This document shows positions 31,777-40,885 of a DNA stretch of 64,000 nucleotides, one piece after another. Each line of letters opens with the position of its first letter. The first letter of the stretch is position 1. This stretch comes from Gammaproteobacteria bacterium (GTDB taxonomy: Bacteria > Pseudomonadota > Gammaproteobacteria > Steroidobacterales > Steroidobacteraceae). The stretch spans positions 62,001 through 126,000 of the forward strand of contig JAJPKM010000025.1 of the NCBI GenBank assembly GCA_021323735.1. The letters run 5' to 3'. The position numbers and the translations under genes are program-made. Below the pieces are notes generated by a model. That model did not search any database and was not told the origin of the DNA. It was given only the letters and a program-made list of their open reading frames with translations.

Positions 31777-32840
31777 ATATCCTCGATCGCTATCTGTATC
31801 GCACCGTGCTGGTCTACACGGCCATGGCGTTGGCGGTGCTGCTGGTGCTGGGCGCGCTGGTGCTGTTCATCAGCGAACAAGGCGACATCGGCGTCGGTCG
31901 CTATAACGCGGGCGATGCGTTTTTGTTCACGCTGTTCAACATGCCGCAGCAGGCCTTCGAGCTGTTGCCCATCGCTGCGTTGATCGGCGCATTGATGGGC
32001 CTGGGCAATCTGGCCTCGGGCAGCGAATTGGTGGTCACGCGAGCATCGGGAGTCTCGGTTTGGCGCATCGCCTGGCCTGTGGGTCTCGCCGGCCTCACGC
32101 TGGCGCTCATCATGTTCGGCATCGGTGACTACGCCGCGCCCTCGATGGCGCAGTTCGCAAAGCGCCAAAAGACCACTCTGAAATTGGCCAATGTCAGTTT
32201 CGCCGGTACCAGCAGCGCCTGGGTCAAAGACGGCAACCGAATCTTGCGCGTGCAGACCGGCGAGGTGAATCGAGTGTTCGGCGGCGTCTCGGTGTTCGAG
32301 CTGGATGGGCCGACGCGCCTGCGCTCCATCCAGCGGGCCGCGAGAATATCGGTGGCCGATCCTGGGCAATGGAGCCTGCACAATGTCGCGACATCGCGGT
32401 TCGAGAAGGACCGGATCGAGGGGGACACCACCGGCGAACTGATCCTCCGTTCGAGCGTGAGCCGCGAATTCCTGGGGTTGGCGGCCACGGATCCGCAGAT
32501 GTTGACCCTGAGTGGCCTCGCGTCCTACATCGATCATCTACGGCGCAACAGTCTCGATACCGCGGCGTACGAAATCGGCTACTGGTCGAGGATTGCGCGG
32601 CTGTTTGCCGTGATCGTCGTGACCTTGCTGGCGCTGCCCTTCGTGTTCGGGCCGTTGCGGACCACGGGCGCCGGCACGCGCACCGTGATCGGTGTGTTGC
32701 TGGGCGTCATCTTTTTCCTCATTACGGGCACGGTGGAGAAGGGCGGGCAGCTCTTTAATCTCAATCCCGCCTTGGTTGGCTGGTTGCCGACGGCCGTGGT
32801 CGGCTTCTGCACCCTAATTGCGATTTCACGAACGCGCTAG
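31773..32840 (+). CDS. lptG: LPS export ABC transporter permease LptG
   Basis: 355-residue partner of LptF with the same layout: MNILDRYLYRTVL at the N-terminus, helices flanking a periplasmic jellyroll and a C-terminal helix bundle (LFAVIVVTLLALPFVFG...). GTG start in the overlap with the lptF stop. It ends about 108 nt before the convergent RDD gene. Confidence 0.96.
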   Translation: MNILDRYLYRTVLVYTAMALAVLLVLGALVLFISEQGDIGVGRYNAGDAFLFTLFNMPQQAFELLPIAALIGALMGLGNLASGSELVVTRASGVSVWRIAWPVGLAGLTLALIMFGIGDYAAPSMAQFAKRQKTTLKLANVSFAGTSSAWVKDGNRILRVQTGEVNRVFGGVSVFELDGPTRLRSIQRAARISVADPGQWSLHNVATSRFEKDRIEGDTTGELILRSSVSREFLGLAATDPQMLTLSGLASYIDHLRRNSLDTAAYEIGYWSRIARLFAVIVVTLLALPFVFGPLRTTGAGTRTVIGVLLGVIFFLITGTVEKGGQLFNLNPALVGWLPTAVVGFCTLIAISRTR

Positions 32841-32937
32841 GCTGAGGAAGAGCGGCGCGATGCCATCCATGCGTCATGGCCGCATCATTGCCGCTTCCGT
32901 GCGCCCCATGGCCACCCGCTCTTCTCGGACGCCCGTT

Positions 32938-32956
32938 TCATGAATTCTTCAGGCTA
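32938..32956 (+). repeat. dispersed TCATGAAT motif, copy 3
   Basis: TCATGAATTCTTCAGGCTA at the 3' end of the RDD gene, in the gap downstream of lptG. Closest in sequence to copy 4. Confidence 0.45.
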
Positions 32957-33380
32957 AGCGGATCACCCGCGTTTTGGACCACCGGTCGTGCAACGCCAAG
33001 TGATCGCGATCGACGTACAACCACAGCACGCCCAAAGCCGCGGGCACCCACGCCGGCGCGCCCAGCAGCACCCGCAGCAGTGCGGCTTTGAAGTGGAGCG
33101 GTTGGCCCGCGTCGCTCACCACGCGCAGGCGCCACGCGCGCATCCCCAACGTCTGGCCACTGCGCAGCCAGTTGATCAGGTAGTAGCCGCCGATCACCGC
33201 AATGAGTCCGGCGCGATAGGCATAGACCCAGGCACCGGCGGTGTCGGGCACGACCGCAGCGCCGTGGGTGAAGAACAGCGCGCCGCCGGTGAATATCATC
33301 AGCAGCGCGGCCAGCAGCAGGAGGTCGTATACCAGCGCCGCCACGCGGCGCCCGAATCCGACACTCGCACCGCCGATCAC
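32949..33380 (-). CDS. RDD-family membrane protein
   Basis: 143-residue protein with three to four hydrophobic helices and the RDD layout (Arg in FGRRVAALVYDLLLL; WLRSGQTLGMRAWRLRVV; DRDHLALHDRWSKTRVI). Function of RDD proteins is mostly unknown. Start overlaps the DUF4340 stop (4 nt), so it is the last gene of the exporter operon. Confidence 0.85.
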   Translation of the reverse strand: MIGGASVGFGRRVAALVYDLLLLAALLMIFTGGALFFTHGAAVVPDTAGAWVYAYRAGLIAVIGGYYLINWLRSGQTLGMRAWRLRVVSDAGQPLHFKAALLRVLLGAPAWVPAALGVLWLYVDRDHLALHDRWSKTRVIRLA

Positions 33381-34558
33381 GGCTTCGGCGCGGGCAGGGA
33401 CTTCTTCGCGGCGGGCGGCTGGGGCTTCGGCACCAGCAATTGCTCCAAGGGCCTGAAAATCGCATCGAAGCGATAGGAAGCAATTTCGAAGGCGCGTCCC
33501 TGAGTCTTCGCACTCAACGAGGCATCTTTCGGCGCAGCGACTTGGATCCAGCGCTTGTCGCCGACCACGGTGCCGGTCAAGGTGAGCGCGCTGCCATCGG
33601 CCAGGGTCATCGTGATCATCGAGGGCTTGCTGAAATCGATGTCGCCGGCCGGGGCCACGTCCTCGGCCGTGAGGCCGCCGAGCATGGTGGGCGAGGGCGC
33701 CAAGGTTTGCGAATCGGCGGGTTGGCGTCCACTCGGTGCGCCCTCCAGCACGAACTTAAGGGAGGGCGGTGCGGTGCTTGCCGCAGTGGCCGCGCCCGCG
33801 CCCGCACTCGTGCCCGTGGTGGGCGCCGCCGAGGCAGGGGTTGCAGCCGGGGTGGCCGCGGCTGATGCGGTCGTTGTCGGCGCGGCTGGGGTTGCGGTGG
33901 CGCTCGGGCCGGCGGCCTTAGGCTGGGGCTTGGGTTCGATGACCCGGCGCACGGCATACGCGGGACCGCCCGCCGGCTTGGCTTCGATGCTCTGAATTTT
34001 GTCGGCGGCGACGTCCAGCAGATGCGTGTCGATCCAGTAGCGGGGCTCGGCTTCGAATGAAATACCCGGTTCGACGGCGTAGCTGGCCTTCTCGCCGGCG
34101 CGCCGGACGAAATTGCCCGCTCCGGCGGACTTGCCGACGATCACGTCATGCTTGCCATCCTGCGCGGTCAGCTCGATTTGCGCACCGGTGGCGCCGGGCT
34201 GCGCCGGATCCTCAACGCCGAGGATGGGATAGCTCTCGGGATTCGAGGTCTTTTCTTCGCGGATCTTGGCATCGCTCAAGGCCAGCAGCAGTTTGCGCAG
34301 CTTAGGTAAATCCGCCGGATACTCGCCGCGCTCCGCCACGGTCCACTGTTCGCCCTGCTTGTGGAGGGTGACGGTGGGATTGGCGCCGCCCTTGCGCACG
34401 GTCAAAGAGGTCACCGAATTCAACTCAGTCGCCAGCGAGGGCAACAGCGGCAGCCCGTGCGGGTCGCGGGGCAGATTGCGCTGGGTGCTGACATACAACG
34501 CGCCGCAGATGGCCACCAGCGCCGCTGCCATCAGAACAAGGAATCGTTGCCGGTTCAT
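33377..34558 (-). CDS. DUF4340 domain protein
   Basis: 393-residue protein with one N-terminal helix (FLVLMAAALVAICGALYVS) and a periplasmic DUF4340 domain (LNSVTSLTVRKG, LRKLLLALSDAKIREEKTS). Residues about 211-275 are an extreme Ala/Thr/Pro-rich linker that splits the domain-like halves. DUF4340 proteins usually accompany GldA/F/G-type exporters, as here: the ATGA overlap joins it to the GldG-like gene. Substrate unknown. Confidence 0.88.
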   Translation of the reverse strand: MNRQRFLVLMAAALVAICGALYVSTQRNLPRDPHGLPLLPSLATELNSVTSLTVRKGGANPTVTLHKQGEQWTVAERGEYPADLPKLRKLLLALSDAKIREEKTSNPESYPILGVEDPAQPGATGAQIELTAQDGKHDVIVGKSAGAGNFVRRAGEKASYAVEPGISFEAEPRYWIDTHLLDVAADKIQSIEAKPAGGPAYAVRRVIEPKPQPKAAGPSATATPAAPTTTASAAATPAATPASAAPTTGTSAGAGAATAASTAPPSLKFVLEGAPSGRQPADSQTLAPSPTMLGGLTAEDVAPAGDIDFSKPSMITMTLADGSALTLTGTVVGDKRWIQVAAPKDASLSAKTQGRAFEIASYRFDAIFRPLEQLLVPKPQPPAAKKSLPAPKP

Positions 34559-36477
34559 AGGGTACCCGCCGCGGCCGCCTTCGCGTCCTTCCGGCGACGC
34601 CGTCGCATGGACAGAATGAGCACTCCAGCCACGGCGACGAGCAGCGGCGCAATGGCGATGTTGATCGCTTTCAGCCAAGCACCCAAGCGATTGATATCCA
34701 CATCCAGGCCGCGCTCCGTTTCGCGTAGCTCCTTCCGCACGCGGGTCTTTTCCGCGGTGAAGCGCTTCAGCTCCGCTTCCTGTTCAGGCGAGAGCATCAG
34801 GGAACTCTGATCGTTGCGCTTCGCCTGCAGCTCGGTGAGCTTGCTCTCGGTTTGCTGCAATTCCGATTGCAGTTCCAGGGCCTTGGCACGCAGCCGATCG
34901 TCCGCCTGACGCTTCAGCGCCTCTATCCTCTCGAAGGGCCGCGAGAACGATGCGCGGCCGCGCACGCTGATGAGTGCGCTGCTGCCGCTCAAATTGTCCA
35001 GAACGTTGGCAATGAAGTCGCCGTTGTTGGCGAAGGGCTGCGCGATCCGTTGACCGAACAATTCGCGGGTTTGCACCCACAGATAATCCATCAAAAAGTC
35101 CGTATCGGCGATCACCACGATATTGGCAGGTGCCGTCGACTTGGCCAGGTGCGGGATCGGCGGACCCGGGGTGGGCTTCTGCTCTCCCGGCGCTCCATTC
35201 GGATAGGCCGAATCCACGGGGCCCGTGATGCGCGCCGCGATGGTGTAGCGCACGCCCGTCGATTTGAAGCCGTCGCGCAGCATCGCAGGATCGATGAGCG
35301 CGCTGAAGCGCTGCGCGGGCAGGGGCTCGGCGCTCGCGGAACTCTGCAGCAGGGGTTCGAAGGTGGTCTTGGCGCCGGCGTGCGGCGCGAGCGAACCCAC
35401 GGTGGCGAGATTGATGGACTCCAGGGAGGAGGTCACCACGTCCTTCTGGTTCATGTCATCGTGACGCAATCCCAAGATGCCGATGTGGCGCACCGGCGCC
35501 GAGGAGGCATTGGTACGTACTTCCAGTCCGCGGCCCAGATCGCCGATGACCTTGGTGGGATCGTAGTCGATGCCCCATGCGGCGAGCAGCGGCTGCAAAT
35601 CCGAGGAGTGATTGGCCATCGCGGCCGCCAGCGGATTCGACGGGTCCTGTCCGCTCAAGTCCGCACCCGCACTCGGATCCACCATCAGCAGCACTCGGCC
35701 GCCGCGCATGACGAATTGATCGATGGCGTACAGGGTCTTGGGCGCCAGCTGCTTTGGATGAACCAGCATGAGCACATCGACATCTTTGTCGATATGGTCC
35801 ACATCCGGCGTGAGTGTGCGCAAGGTGAACAGTTGCTGAATCTGGGTGTAGATCGGCCAAGGATCTCCCATCTGCCCGTTCTGGGGATTGAACTGTCCCT
35901 GCAGGCCGATGGAACTCAACAGGCCGACCACGGGTTTCTTCGGCGTCCCCAATTCCTGGATGAGCTTCGCGACGTCGTATTCCAGGAACTCCTCGCGGTC
36001 CGGCGTAAAGACCGGAAGCGCAGAGCGGCCGTCGGTCGAATTGGTGCCGGCCAAACCGAAATACAGCGGCTCGCCGGCACCGCCGTGTTGCAAGGACTGC
36101 AGGCCGAACTCGGCGGCACGATCCTCATCGTCCGAGAAGGGCTGCGGATCGATGACCTGCAAATGCACCTTGCCGCCGGCACGTGCGCTGATTTCCTCCA
36201 GGAATTCGCGCACTCGAGCTGCATACGGCATGATCAGCGGCGACTGCTTCGCCGCGGCATCGCGCGAGAAGTAGAAGTACAGATTGACCGGCTCCTTCAG
36301 TTCCCGCAGCACCTGCTGGGTGCCCTTGCTCAAGGTATAGAGTTTGTTCTGCGTCAGGTCCGCCCGCATACCGCGCAGACCCACGTTCGAGAGCATCACC
36401 ACGGCCAAAAACAGCACCGCCAATGCGGCTAACCCGCCGACCCCGAAGCCGACTCTTCGCCAACGATTACCGTTCAC
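34555..36477 (-). CDS. GldG-like auxiliary component of ABC exporter
   Basis: 640-residue protein with an N-terminal membrane helix (FGVGGLAALAVLFLAVVMLS), then the intein-free GldG/ABC_transp_aux extracellular domain (LYTLSKGTQQVLRELKEPVNLYFYFS; VVGLLSSIG; MRGGRVLLMVDPSA), a long coiled coil (about residues 530-600, Leu/Gln/Glu-rich) and a final helix with a poly-basic tail. Homologues in Bacteroidota act in gliding; in Proteobacteria the role is unknown. GTG start immediately after the permease stop (TAG then GTG). Confidence 0.9.
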   Translation of the reverse strand: MNGNRWRRVGFGVGGLAALAVLFLAVVMLSNVGLRGMRADLTQNKLYTLSKGTQQVLRELKEPVNLYFYFSRDAAAKQSPLIMPYAARVREFLEEISARAGGKVHLQVIDPQPFSDDEDRAAEFGLQSLQHGGAGEPLYFGLAGTNSTDGRSALPVFTPDREEFLEYDVAKLIQELGTPKKPVVGLLSSIGLQGQFNPQNGQMGDPWPIYTQIQQLFTLRTLTPDVDHIDKDVDVLMLVHPKQLAPKTLYAIDQFVMRGGRVLLMVDPSAGADLSGQDPSNPLAAAMANHSSDLQPLLAAWGIDYDPTKVIGDLGRGLEVRTNASSAPVRHIGILGLRHDDMNQKDVVTSSLESINLATVGSLAPHAGAKTTFEPLLQSSASAEPLPAQRFSALIDPAMLRDGFKSTGVRYTIAARITGPVDSAYPNGAPGEQKPTPGPPIPHLAKSTAPANIVVIADTDFLMDYLWVQTRELFGQRIAQPFANNGDFIANVLDNLSGSSALISVRGRASFSRPFERIEALKRQADDRLRAKALELQSELQQTESKLTELQAKRNDQSSLMLSPEQEAELKRFTAEKTRVRKELRETERGLDVDINRLGAWLKAINIAIAPLLVAVAGVLILSMRRRRRKDAKAAAAGTL

Positions 36478-37212
36478 CTATTCCGCCTTCTTCATGTCGA
36501 GTACCAAGGCCGTGGCGGCCAACCAAAAGCCGATGAGAGCGGCGAAGTACGTCAGATCGCGTAAATCGATCACGCCCTTGGAGATCGCATCGAAGTGAGT
36601 GAAAAAGCTCAAGGATGCAATCGCATCGACGATCGCCTGCGGCAACACGCCGCGCACGAAATCCAGCACCAGCGGAAAGCCCGCCAAGAGGAAGATGAAG
36701 CCCACGAGGGCAGCGGTGATGAAGGCCACCACCTGATTGCGCGTGGCCGCGGAAAGACACATGCCGATGGACAGGAATCCGCCGGCCATCAAGAAGCTGC
36801 CCACGTAGGCCGCAACGATGGCGCCGTTATCCGGAGAACCCAGGTAGTTCACCGTGATCCACACCGGAAATGTCAGTGCCAGCGCAATGCCCGCGAAACA
36901 CCAAGCGGCGAGGAACTTGCCGGCCACCGCCTGCCACAGGGTGATCGGAAACGTCATGAGCAATTCGATGCTGCCGCTGTTGCGCTCCTCCGCCCACAGC
37001 CGCATCGAAATCGCCGGTATCAATACCAGGTATAGCCAGGGATGCCACCGAAAGAAGGACTGCAGGTCCGCCTGATTGCGCTCCAGGAAACCGCCCACCT
37101 GGAAAGTGAAGACGGCGGCCAACACCAGGAAGATGACGATGAACACATACGCCAGGGGCGTGGCGAAATAGCTGCGCAGTTCGCGCCGGAATACCACCAA
37201 TACTTTATCCAT
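36478..37212 (-). CDS. GldF-like ABC exporter permease
   Basis: 244-residue ABC-2 type permease with about six helices and the family hallmark PAISMRLWAEERNSGSIELLMTFPITLWQAVAGKFLAAW. Placed between the ATPase (3 nt gap) and the GldG-like gene. Confidence 0.92.
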   Translation of the reverse strand: MDKVLVVFRRELRSYFATPLAYVFIVIFLVLAAVFTFQVGGFLERNQADLQSFFRWHPWLYLVLIPAISMRLWAEERNSGSIELLMTFPITLWQAVAGKFLAAWCFAGIALALTFPVWITVNYLGSPDNGAIVAAYVGSFLMAGGFLSIGMCLSAATRNQVVAFITAALVGFIFLLAGFPLVLDFVRGVLPQAIVDAIASLSFFTHFDAISKGVIDLRDLTYFAALIGFWLAATALVLDMKKAE

Positions 37213-37215
37213 GTT

Positions 37216-38184
37216 CTAAAGCTCCGCCGCCGCCGATTGCTCGATGCCCTTTCCCACGCTCGGTTCCGTCAAGGAACGGAACACCTCATCCAACCGCCCG
37301 GATTCCAAGTGCAGTTCGGGTACATCCCAATCGAACTTGGCGATGATGGCGCCTACGGCGGACAGCACGTTGGCCCCGGCCTTGGGGATTGCCGTCAGCC
37401 GCAGCTCCCGCTCATTCGACTCGATGGCAGCGACTTCCGCCAGCAGGGTGATTTCCCGGCGCGCCGCCGCCAGTTCATCCGCCTTTTCGAAGCGCAGGCT
37501 CACCGCGTGGTGATAGCGCGAGCGGGCTTCCAGTGCCGTCGGAGTTTCATCGGCGACGATTCGGCCATTGGCGATGATGATGGCGCGGGTGCAGACCTCG
37601 TGCACCTCTTCCAGAATATGGGTCGAGACGATTACCAGCTTGTCCTTGCTGAGTTCATTGATGAGCCGGCGCACCTCGTGCTTCTGGTTCGGATCCAGTC
37701 CATCGGTGGGTTCATCCAGAATCAGCACCTGGGGGTCGTGAATCAAGGCTTGAGCCAGTCCCACACGGCGGCGAAATCCCTTCGATAGGGTCTCGACGAC
37801 TTGGTCGACCACGGGTGCCAGCCCCAGCCGGTCGATGACTACCGCGCGCCGTTGCCGGCGCAGCTCGCCGCTCAGTCCGCGCACATCGGACACGAAATCC
37901 AGAAACTCACCCACCGTCATTTCGCCGTAGCACGGCGCACCCTCGGGCAGATACCCCATGCAGGATTTCGCCTGTACCGGCGCCTTCTCGATATCGTGTC
38001 CGCACACCGAAACCTGCCCGGCCGAAGGCGAAATAAAGCCGGCAATCATGCGCATGGTGGTGGATTTGCCGGCACCGTTGGCGCCCAAGAAACCGAGCAC
38101 CTCGCCCGGTGCCACCGAAAATGTCAGGTCGTTGACGGCCAGCTTGTCGCCATACCGCTTGGATAAATTCTTGATCGTAATCAT
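37216..38184 (-). CDS. GldA-like ABC exporter ATPase
   Basis: 322-residue ABC ATPase: Walker A GANGAGKST, signature LSKGFRRRVGLAQALIH, Walker B VLILDEPTDGLDP and H-loop STHI, followed by a C-terminal extension of about 90 residues typical of ABC-2 exporters. First gene of a five-gene operon (ATPase, permease, GldG-like, DUF4340, RDD). AT-rich DNA upstream (38221-38235) could hold its promoter. Confidence 0.95.
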   Translation of the reverse strand: MITIKNLSKRYGDKLAVNDLTFSVAPGEVLGFLGANGAGKSTTMRMIAGFISPSAGQVSVCGHDIEKAPVQAKSCMGYLPEGAPCYGEMTVGEFLDFVSDVRGLSGELRRQRRAVVIDRLGLAPVVDQVVETLSKGFRRRVGLAQALIHDPQVLILDEPTDGLDPNQKHEVRRLINELSKDKLVIVSTHILEEVHEVCTRAIIIANGRIVADETPTALEARSRYHHAVSLRFEKADELAAARREITLLAEVAAIESNERELRLTAIPKAGANVLSAVGAIIAKFDWDVPELHLESGRLDEVFRSLTEPSVGKGIEQSAAAEL

Positions 38185-38280
38185 GAGCGCCTTTGAGCGT
38201 TGATCTTCGCAGGGGTTCCCTAAATATTATTATGCGTGGAGCGGCGATGCACGCCTTAGCCCGGCTTGGGCTAGGAGAGT

Positions 38281-38311
38281 CTTAAGTATTCCGTGCCCAC
38301 GGAACTTTAAG
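38281..38311. terminator. hairpin in the gap before the ABC operon
   Basis: Stem TTCCGTG/CACGGAA around a 2-nt loop, with outer arms CTTAA/TTAAG after a small internal bulge. It lies 15 nt past the stop of the 247-residue gene and upstream of the ABC operon. No T run follows, so terminator versus protein-binding site is open. Confidence 0.4.
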
Positions 38312-38326
38312 AATGTTCAGACAGGC

Positions 38327-39070
38327 TTAGCTCCCGACCTTCTTTTCGATGGCTGCTTTATGCTCCTTCAGTATACGCCGAACATCGGGCAGAGAGGGAC
38401 GGTCGGCCATGCGCGCGATGAGCTCGGGAAGCTCGAACCATTTCCTGCCCCATTGCACCAGGCGGGCGGCATCGGCAATGACCTGATCCTTCGCGGCCTC
38501 CGAAGGTCCGGCGCGCTCGGGTTGTGCCGCGGGTTTCCTGGGCGGCGGCTTGACCGGCGCCTTCACCGCCGGTTTCGCCGCTGCCGCGGATTTACGTTCG
38601 TTGCGCGCAACCTGCACCGTGCCGGCCGGCGGAGTCACGCGCTTGGTGCCTAGGAATTTCGGCATCTCCCGGGTCGCGGTGATGCTCGCCGTGGGTTGTT
38701 GGGAGGTATTGGCGGTGGCAAGTTCCGCGGTTCTTGACGTAAGGTCGCGCTCGTTGCTCGCATCCGCCACCGGAATGTAGCGTTCGATATGTTCGGCGCC
38801 GACCAGGTTGGCCAGGAAGGCCATCAACTCGAGCGCGTCGGAGAACTGCGTGTCGCCGGTTTTGGCGCGCTGCTCGACTTGGGCGCGCAAGGCCAGCGTC
38901 TTTTGCCGGGCCAAGTCGATGATCCAGCGGGTGGGCCGCTGGTGCTCGGACCAGGGTTGAACCTTCCAATAACTGTCGTCGTCCAGCGACGAATACTTGG
39001 TATGTAGATCGAGACTCTCGATCCATCTACCCAGCAGTTCCAGCATGCGTTGATCGGCGGATGTGGCCAT
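38327..39070 (-). CDS. hypothetical protein, 247 residues
   Basis: I do not recognise a family. Residues 1-100 form a helical domain (LLGRWIESLDLHTKYSSLDDDSYWKVQPW; TRWIIDLARQKTLALRAQV); about 105-190 are a Thr, then Lys/Pro/Ala-rich linker; 195-247 form a second helical domain (DAARLVQWGRKWFELPELIARMADRPSLPDVRRILKEHKAAI). Soluble, probably cytoplasmic. The ATG has GGAG about 10 nt upstream. It stands alone on this strand, divergent from asnB. Confidence 0.7.
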   Translation of the reverse strand: MATSADQRMLELLGRWIESLDLHTKYSSLDDDSYWKVQPWSEHQRPTRWIIDLARQKTLALRAQVEQRAKTGDTQFSDALELMAFLANLVGAEHIERYIPVADASNERDLTSRTAELATANTSQQPTASITATREMPKFLGTKRVTPPAGTVQVARNERKSAAAAKPAVKAPVKPPPRKPAAQPERAGPSEAAKDQVIADAARLVQWGRKWFELPELIARMADRPSLPDVRRILKEHKAAIEKKVGS

Positions 39071-39148
39071 GTGATATCAGCTCCGACGTGCACCCTAAAC
39101 GAAGCCTCGCTCAATGGCTAGCGGACATTGTGCGTTAGACTTGCGGCC

Positions 39149-40885
39149 ATGTGTGGTATCGCTGGAATCGTCGGACCGCTGGCAAGTGCGGAAGTTGCGC
39201 AGAGCATGGCGCAGCGCTTGCGGCATCGGGGACCGGATGGGGACGGGGTGTGTAGCCAGCCCGGCGTAGCCCTGTCGCACCGCCGGCTGGCCATTCAAGA
39301 TTTGACGGCCGCCGGCCGCATGCCCATGCTTTTCGGTCCGCACGTGCTCACGTACAACGGCGAGCTCTACAACCATGTGCGACTGCGCGAGGGGCTGCCG
39401 GGACCCTGGGCGTCCAGCGGCGACAGCGAGGTGCTGCTGCGGCTGCTCGCCACCGAGGGCCGCGCCGGTTTGAGCCGGGTGGTCGGCATGTTTGCATTTG
39501 CCCTTTGGGACACCCAGGCCAAACGGCTATTGTTGGCGCGCGATCGGCTGGGCATCAAACCGCTGTACTACCGTGTCTTGCCGGACGGCATCGCCTTCGC
39601 TTCGGAACTCAAAGCCCTCCTGCCATTGGGCACGCCCGACATCGACCAAAGCGCGGTACGCGACTTTTTATTTCATGGCTATGTACCGGCGCCGAAGAGC
39701 ATTTACCGGGGCATTTGCAAATTGCCGGCGGGACATATGCTCGAGTGGCAGGCGGGCCGCCTGACGGTGCAGCGCTACTGGCATCCCTCGACCGACCGGG
39801 TCGAGCGCAGTGCCGAGGAAACCGTGCAGGAACTCGATGCGCTGCTGCGGGAGGTGGTTCCACAGCACACCGTGTCGGACGTGCCGGTGGGGGTTTTCTT
39901 GAGCGGCGGCGTCGACTCGGCGGTAACGGCCTACTACCTGGACAGCCCGCACACTTACACCTTGGGGTTCGAGGCCGGCGCCCGCTCCGAAGCGGAGGCG
40001 GCGCGCCGTGTTGCGGCGCATCTGGGTACCGAACATCTGGAGATGATGGCACCCCAGGCGGACTTTGCCGGTGCCCTCGATCTGATGCCCGAGCTGTTCG
40101 ATGAACCTTTCGGCGACAGCGCCGCATGGTCGAACTACTTGATCGCCCAGTTTGCGCGCCGCGAAGTCACGGTTGCCTTGAGCGGCGAGGGAGGCGATGA
40201 GATTTTTTGCGGCTACCCGCGATATTGGTCGCGCATCGGCGCGCGCTCGAATCTGCTGAATCGATCGTTGGCCCGCTACCTGCCGCCGCTGTCGCGGCTG
40301 GCCTCCTCCATGCAGCGCCACGGCTATGTGGGGCTTGCGGCTTTTGCCGCGGCCTTGGGCGGCATGACGGCACAACAGATCGATGCCGTGCTCGGATCCG
40401 ACTGGAAGGAATCCCAGTACGACTACCTATGGTTTTATCGGCAATTCTGGCGCGAAGATCTCACGCCGCTCGCGCAACTGCGCTGGCTGGATTTGAACAC
40501 CGATCTGGCGGAAGGCTTGTTGACCAAGGTCGACAGAACCAGCATGGCGCATTCCCTGGAAGTGCGACCGCCGCTCCTGGATCATCGCCTGGTCGAATTC
40601 ATGCTGAGCGTGGAGCCGCGGCTGCTGGTCGACGAACGGCGCCGGCGTGGAAAATTGCTGGTGCGCCGGCTGATGGAGCCGCGTTTGCCGCCCGATCATT
40701 TGAACCGGCCCAAGTCGGGTTTTGGTCTGCCCGTGCACCGTTGGCTGAGGCAAAACCCCAAGTTGCTGCAGGACGCGGTGCGGCGGCTGATGGATCGGGG
40801 TGTGCTGCGGCGAGCGGTGGGCACGGAGTTCAGGCGCGCTTGGTACTTGCTGGTGCTGGACCGCTGGTTCACCGCCTTTGGTTGA
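39149..40885 (+). CDS. asnB: asparagine synthetase (glutamine-hydrolysing) family protein
   Basis: 578 residues. N-terminal Ntn glutaminase domain with nucleophile Cys2 (MCGIAGIVG), RHRGPDG and NGELYNH; C-terminal ATP-pyrophosphatase with FLSGGVDSA, ALSGEGGDEIFCGYPRY and VDRTSMAHSLEVRPPLLDH. In polysaccharide clusters such proteins often amidate sugars or act on aminosugar acids rather than make asparagine; either is possible here. Start fixed by the need for Cys2. A TAGACT box 7 nt before the ATG could give a leaderless mRNA. Confidence 0.92.
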   Translation: MCGIAGIVGPLASAEVAQSMAQRLRHRGPDGDGVCSQPGVALSHRRLAIQDLTAAGRMPMLFGPHVLTYNGELYNHVRLREGLPGPWASSGDSEVLLRLLATEGRAGLSRVVGMFAFALWDTQAKRLLLARDRLGIKPLYYRVLPDGIAFASELKALLPLGTPDIDQSAVRDFLFHGYVPAPKSIYRGICKLPAGHMLEWQAGRLTVQRYWHPSTDRVERSAEETVQELDALLREVVPQHTVSDVPVGVFLSGGVDSAVTAYYLDSPHTYTLGFEAGARSEAEAARRVAAHLGTEHLEMMAPQADFAGALDLMPELFDEPFGDSAAWSNYLIAQFARREVTVALSGEGGDEIFCGYPRYWSRIGARSNLLNRSLARYLPPLSRLASSMQRHGYVGLAAFAAALGGMTAQQIDAVLGSDWKESQYDYLWFYRQFWREDLTPLAQLRWLDLNTDLAEGLLTKVDRTSMAHSLEVRPPLLDHRLVEFMLSVEPRLLVDERRRRGKLLVRRLMEPRLPPDHLNRPKSGFGLPVHRWLRQNPKLLQDAVRRLMDRGVLRRAVGTEFRRAWYLLVLDRWFTAFG

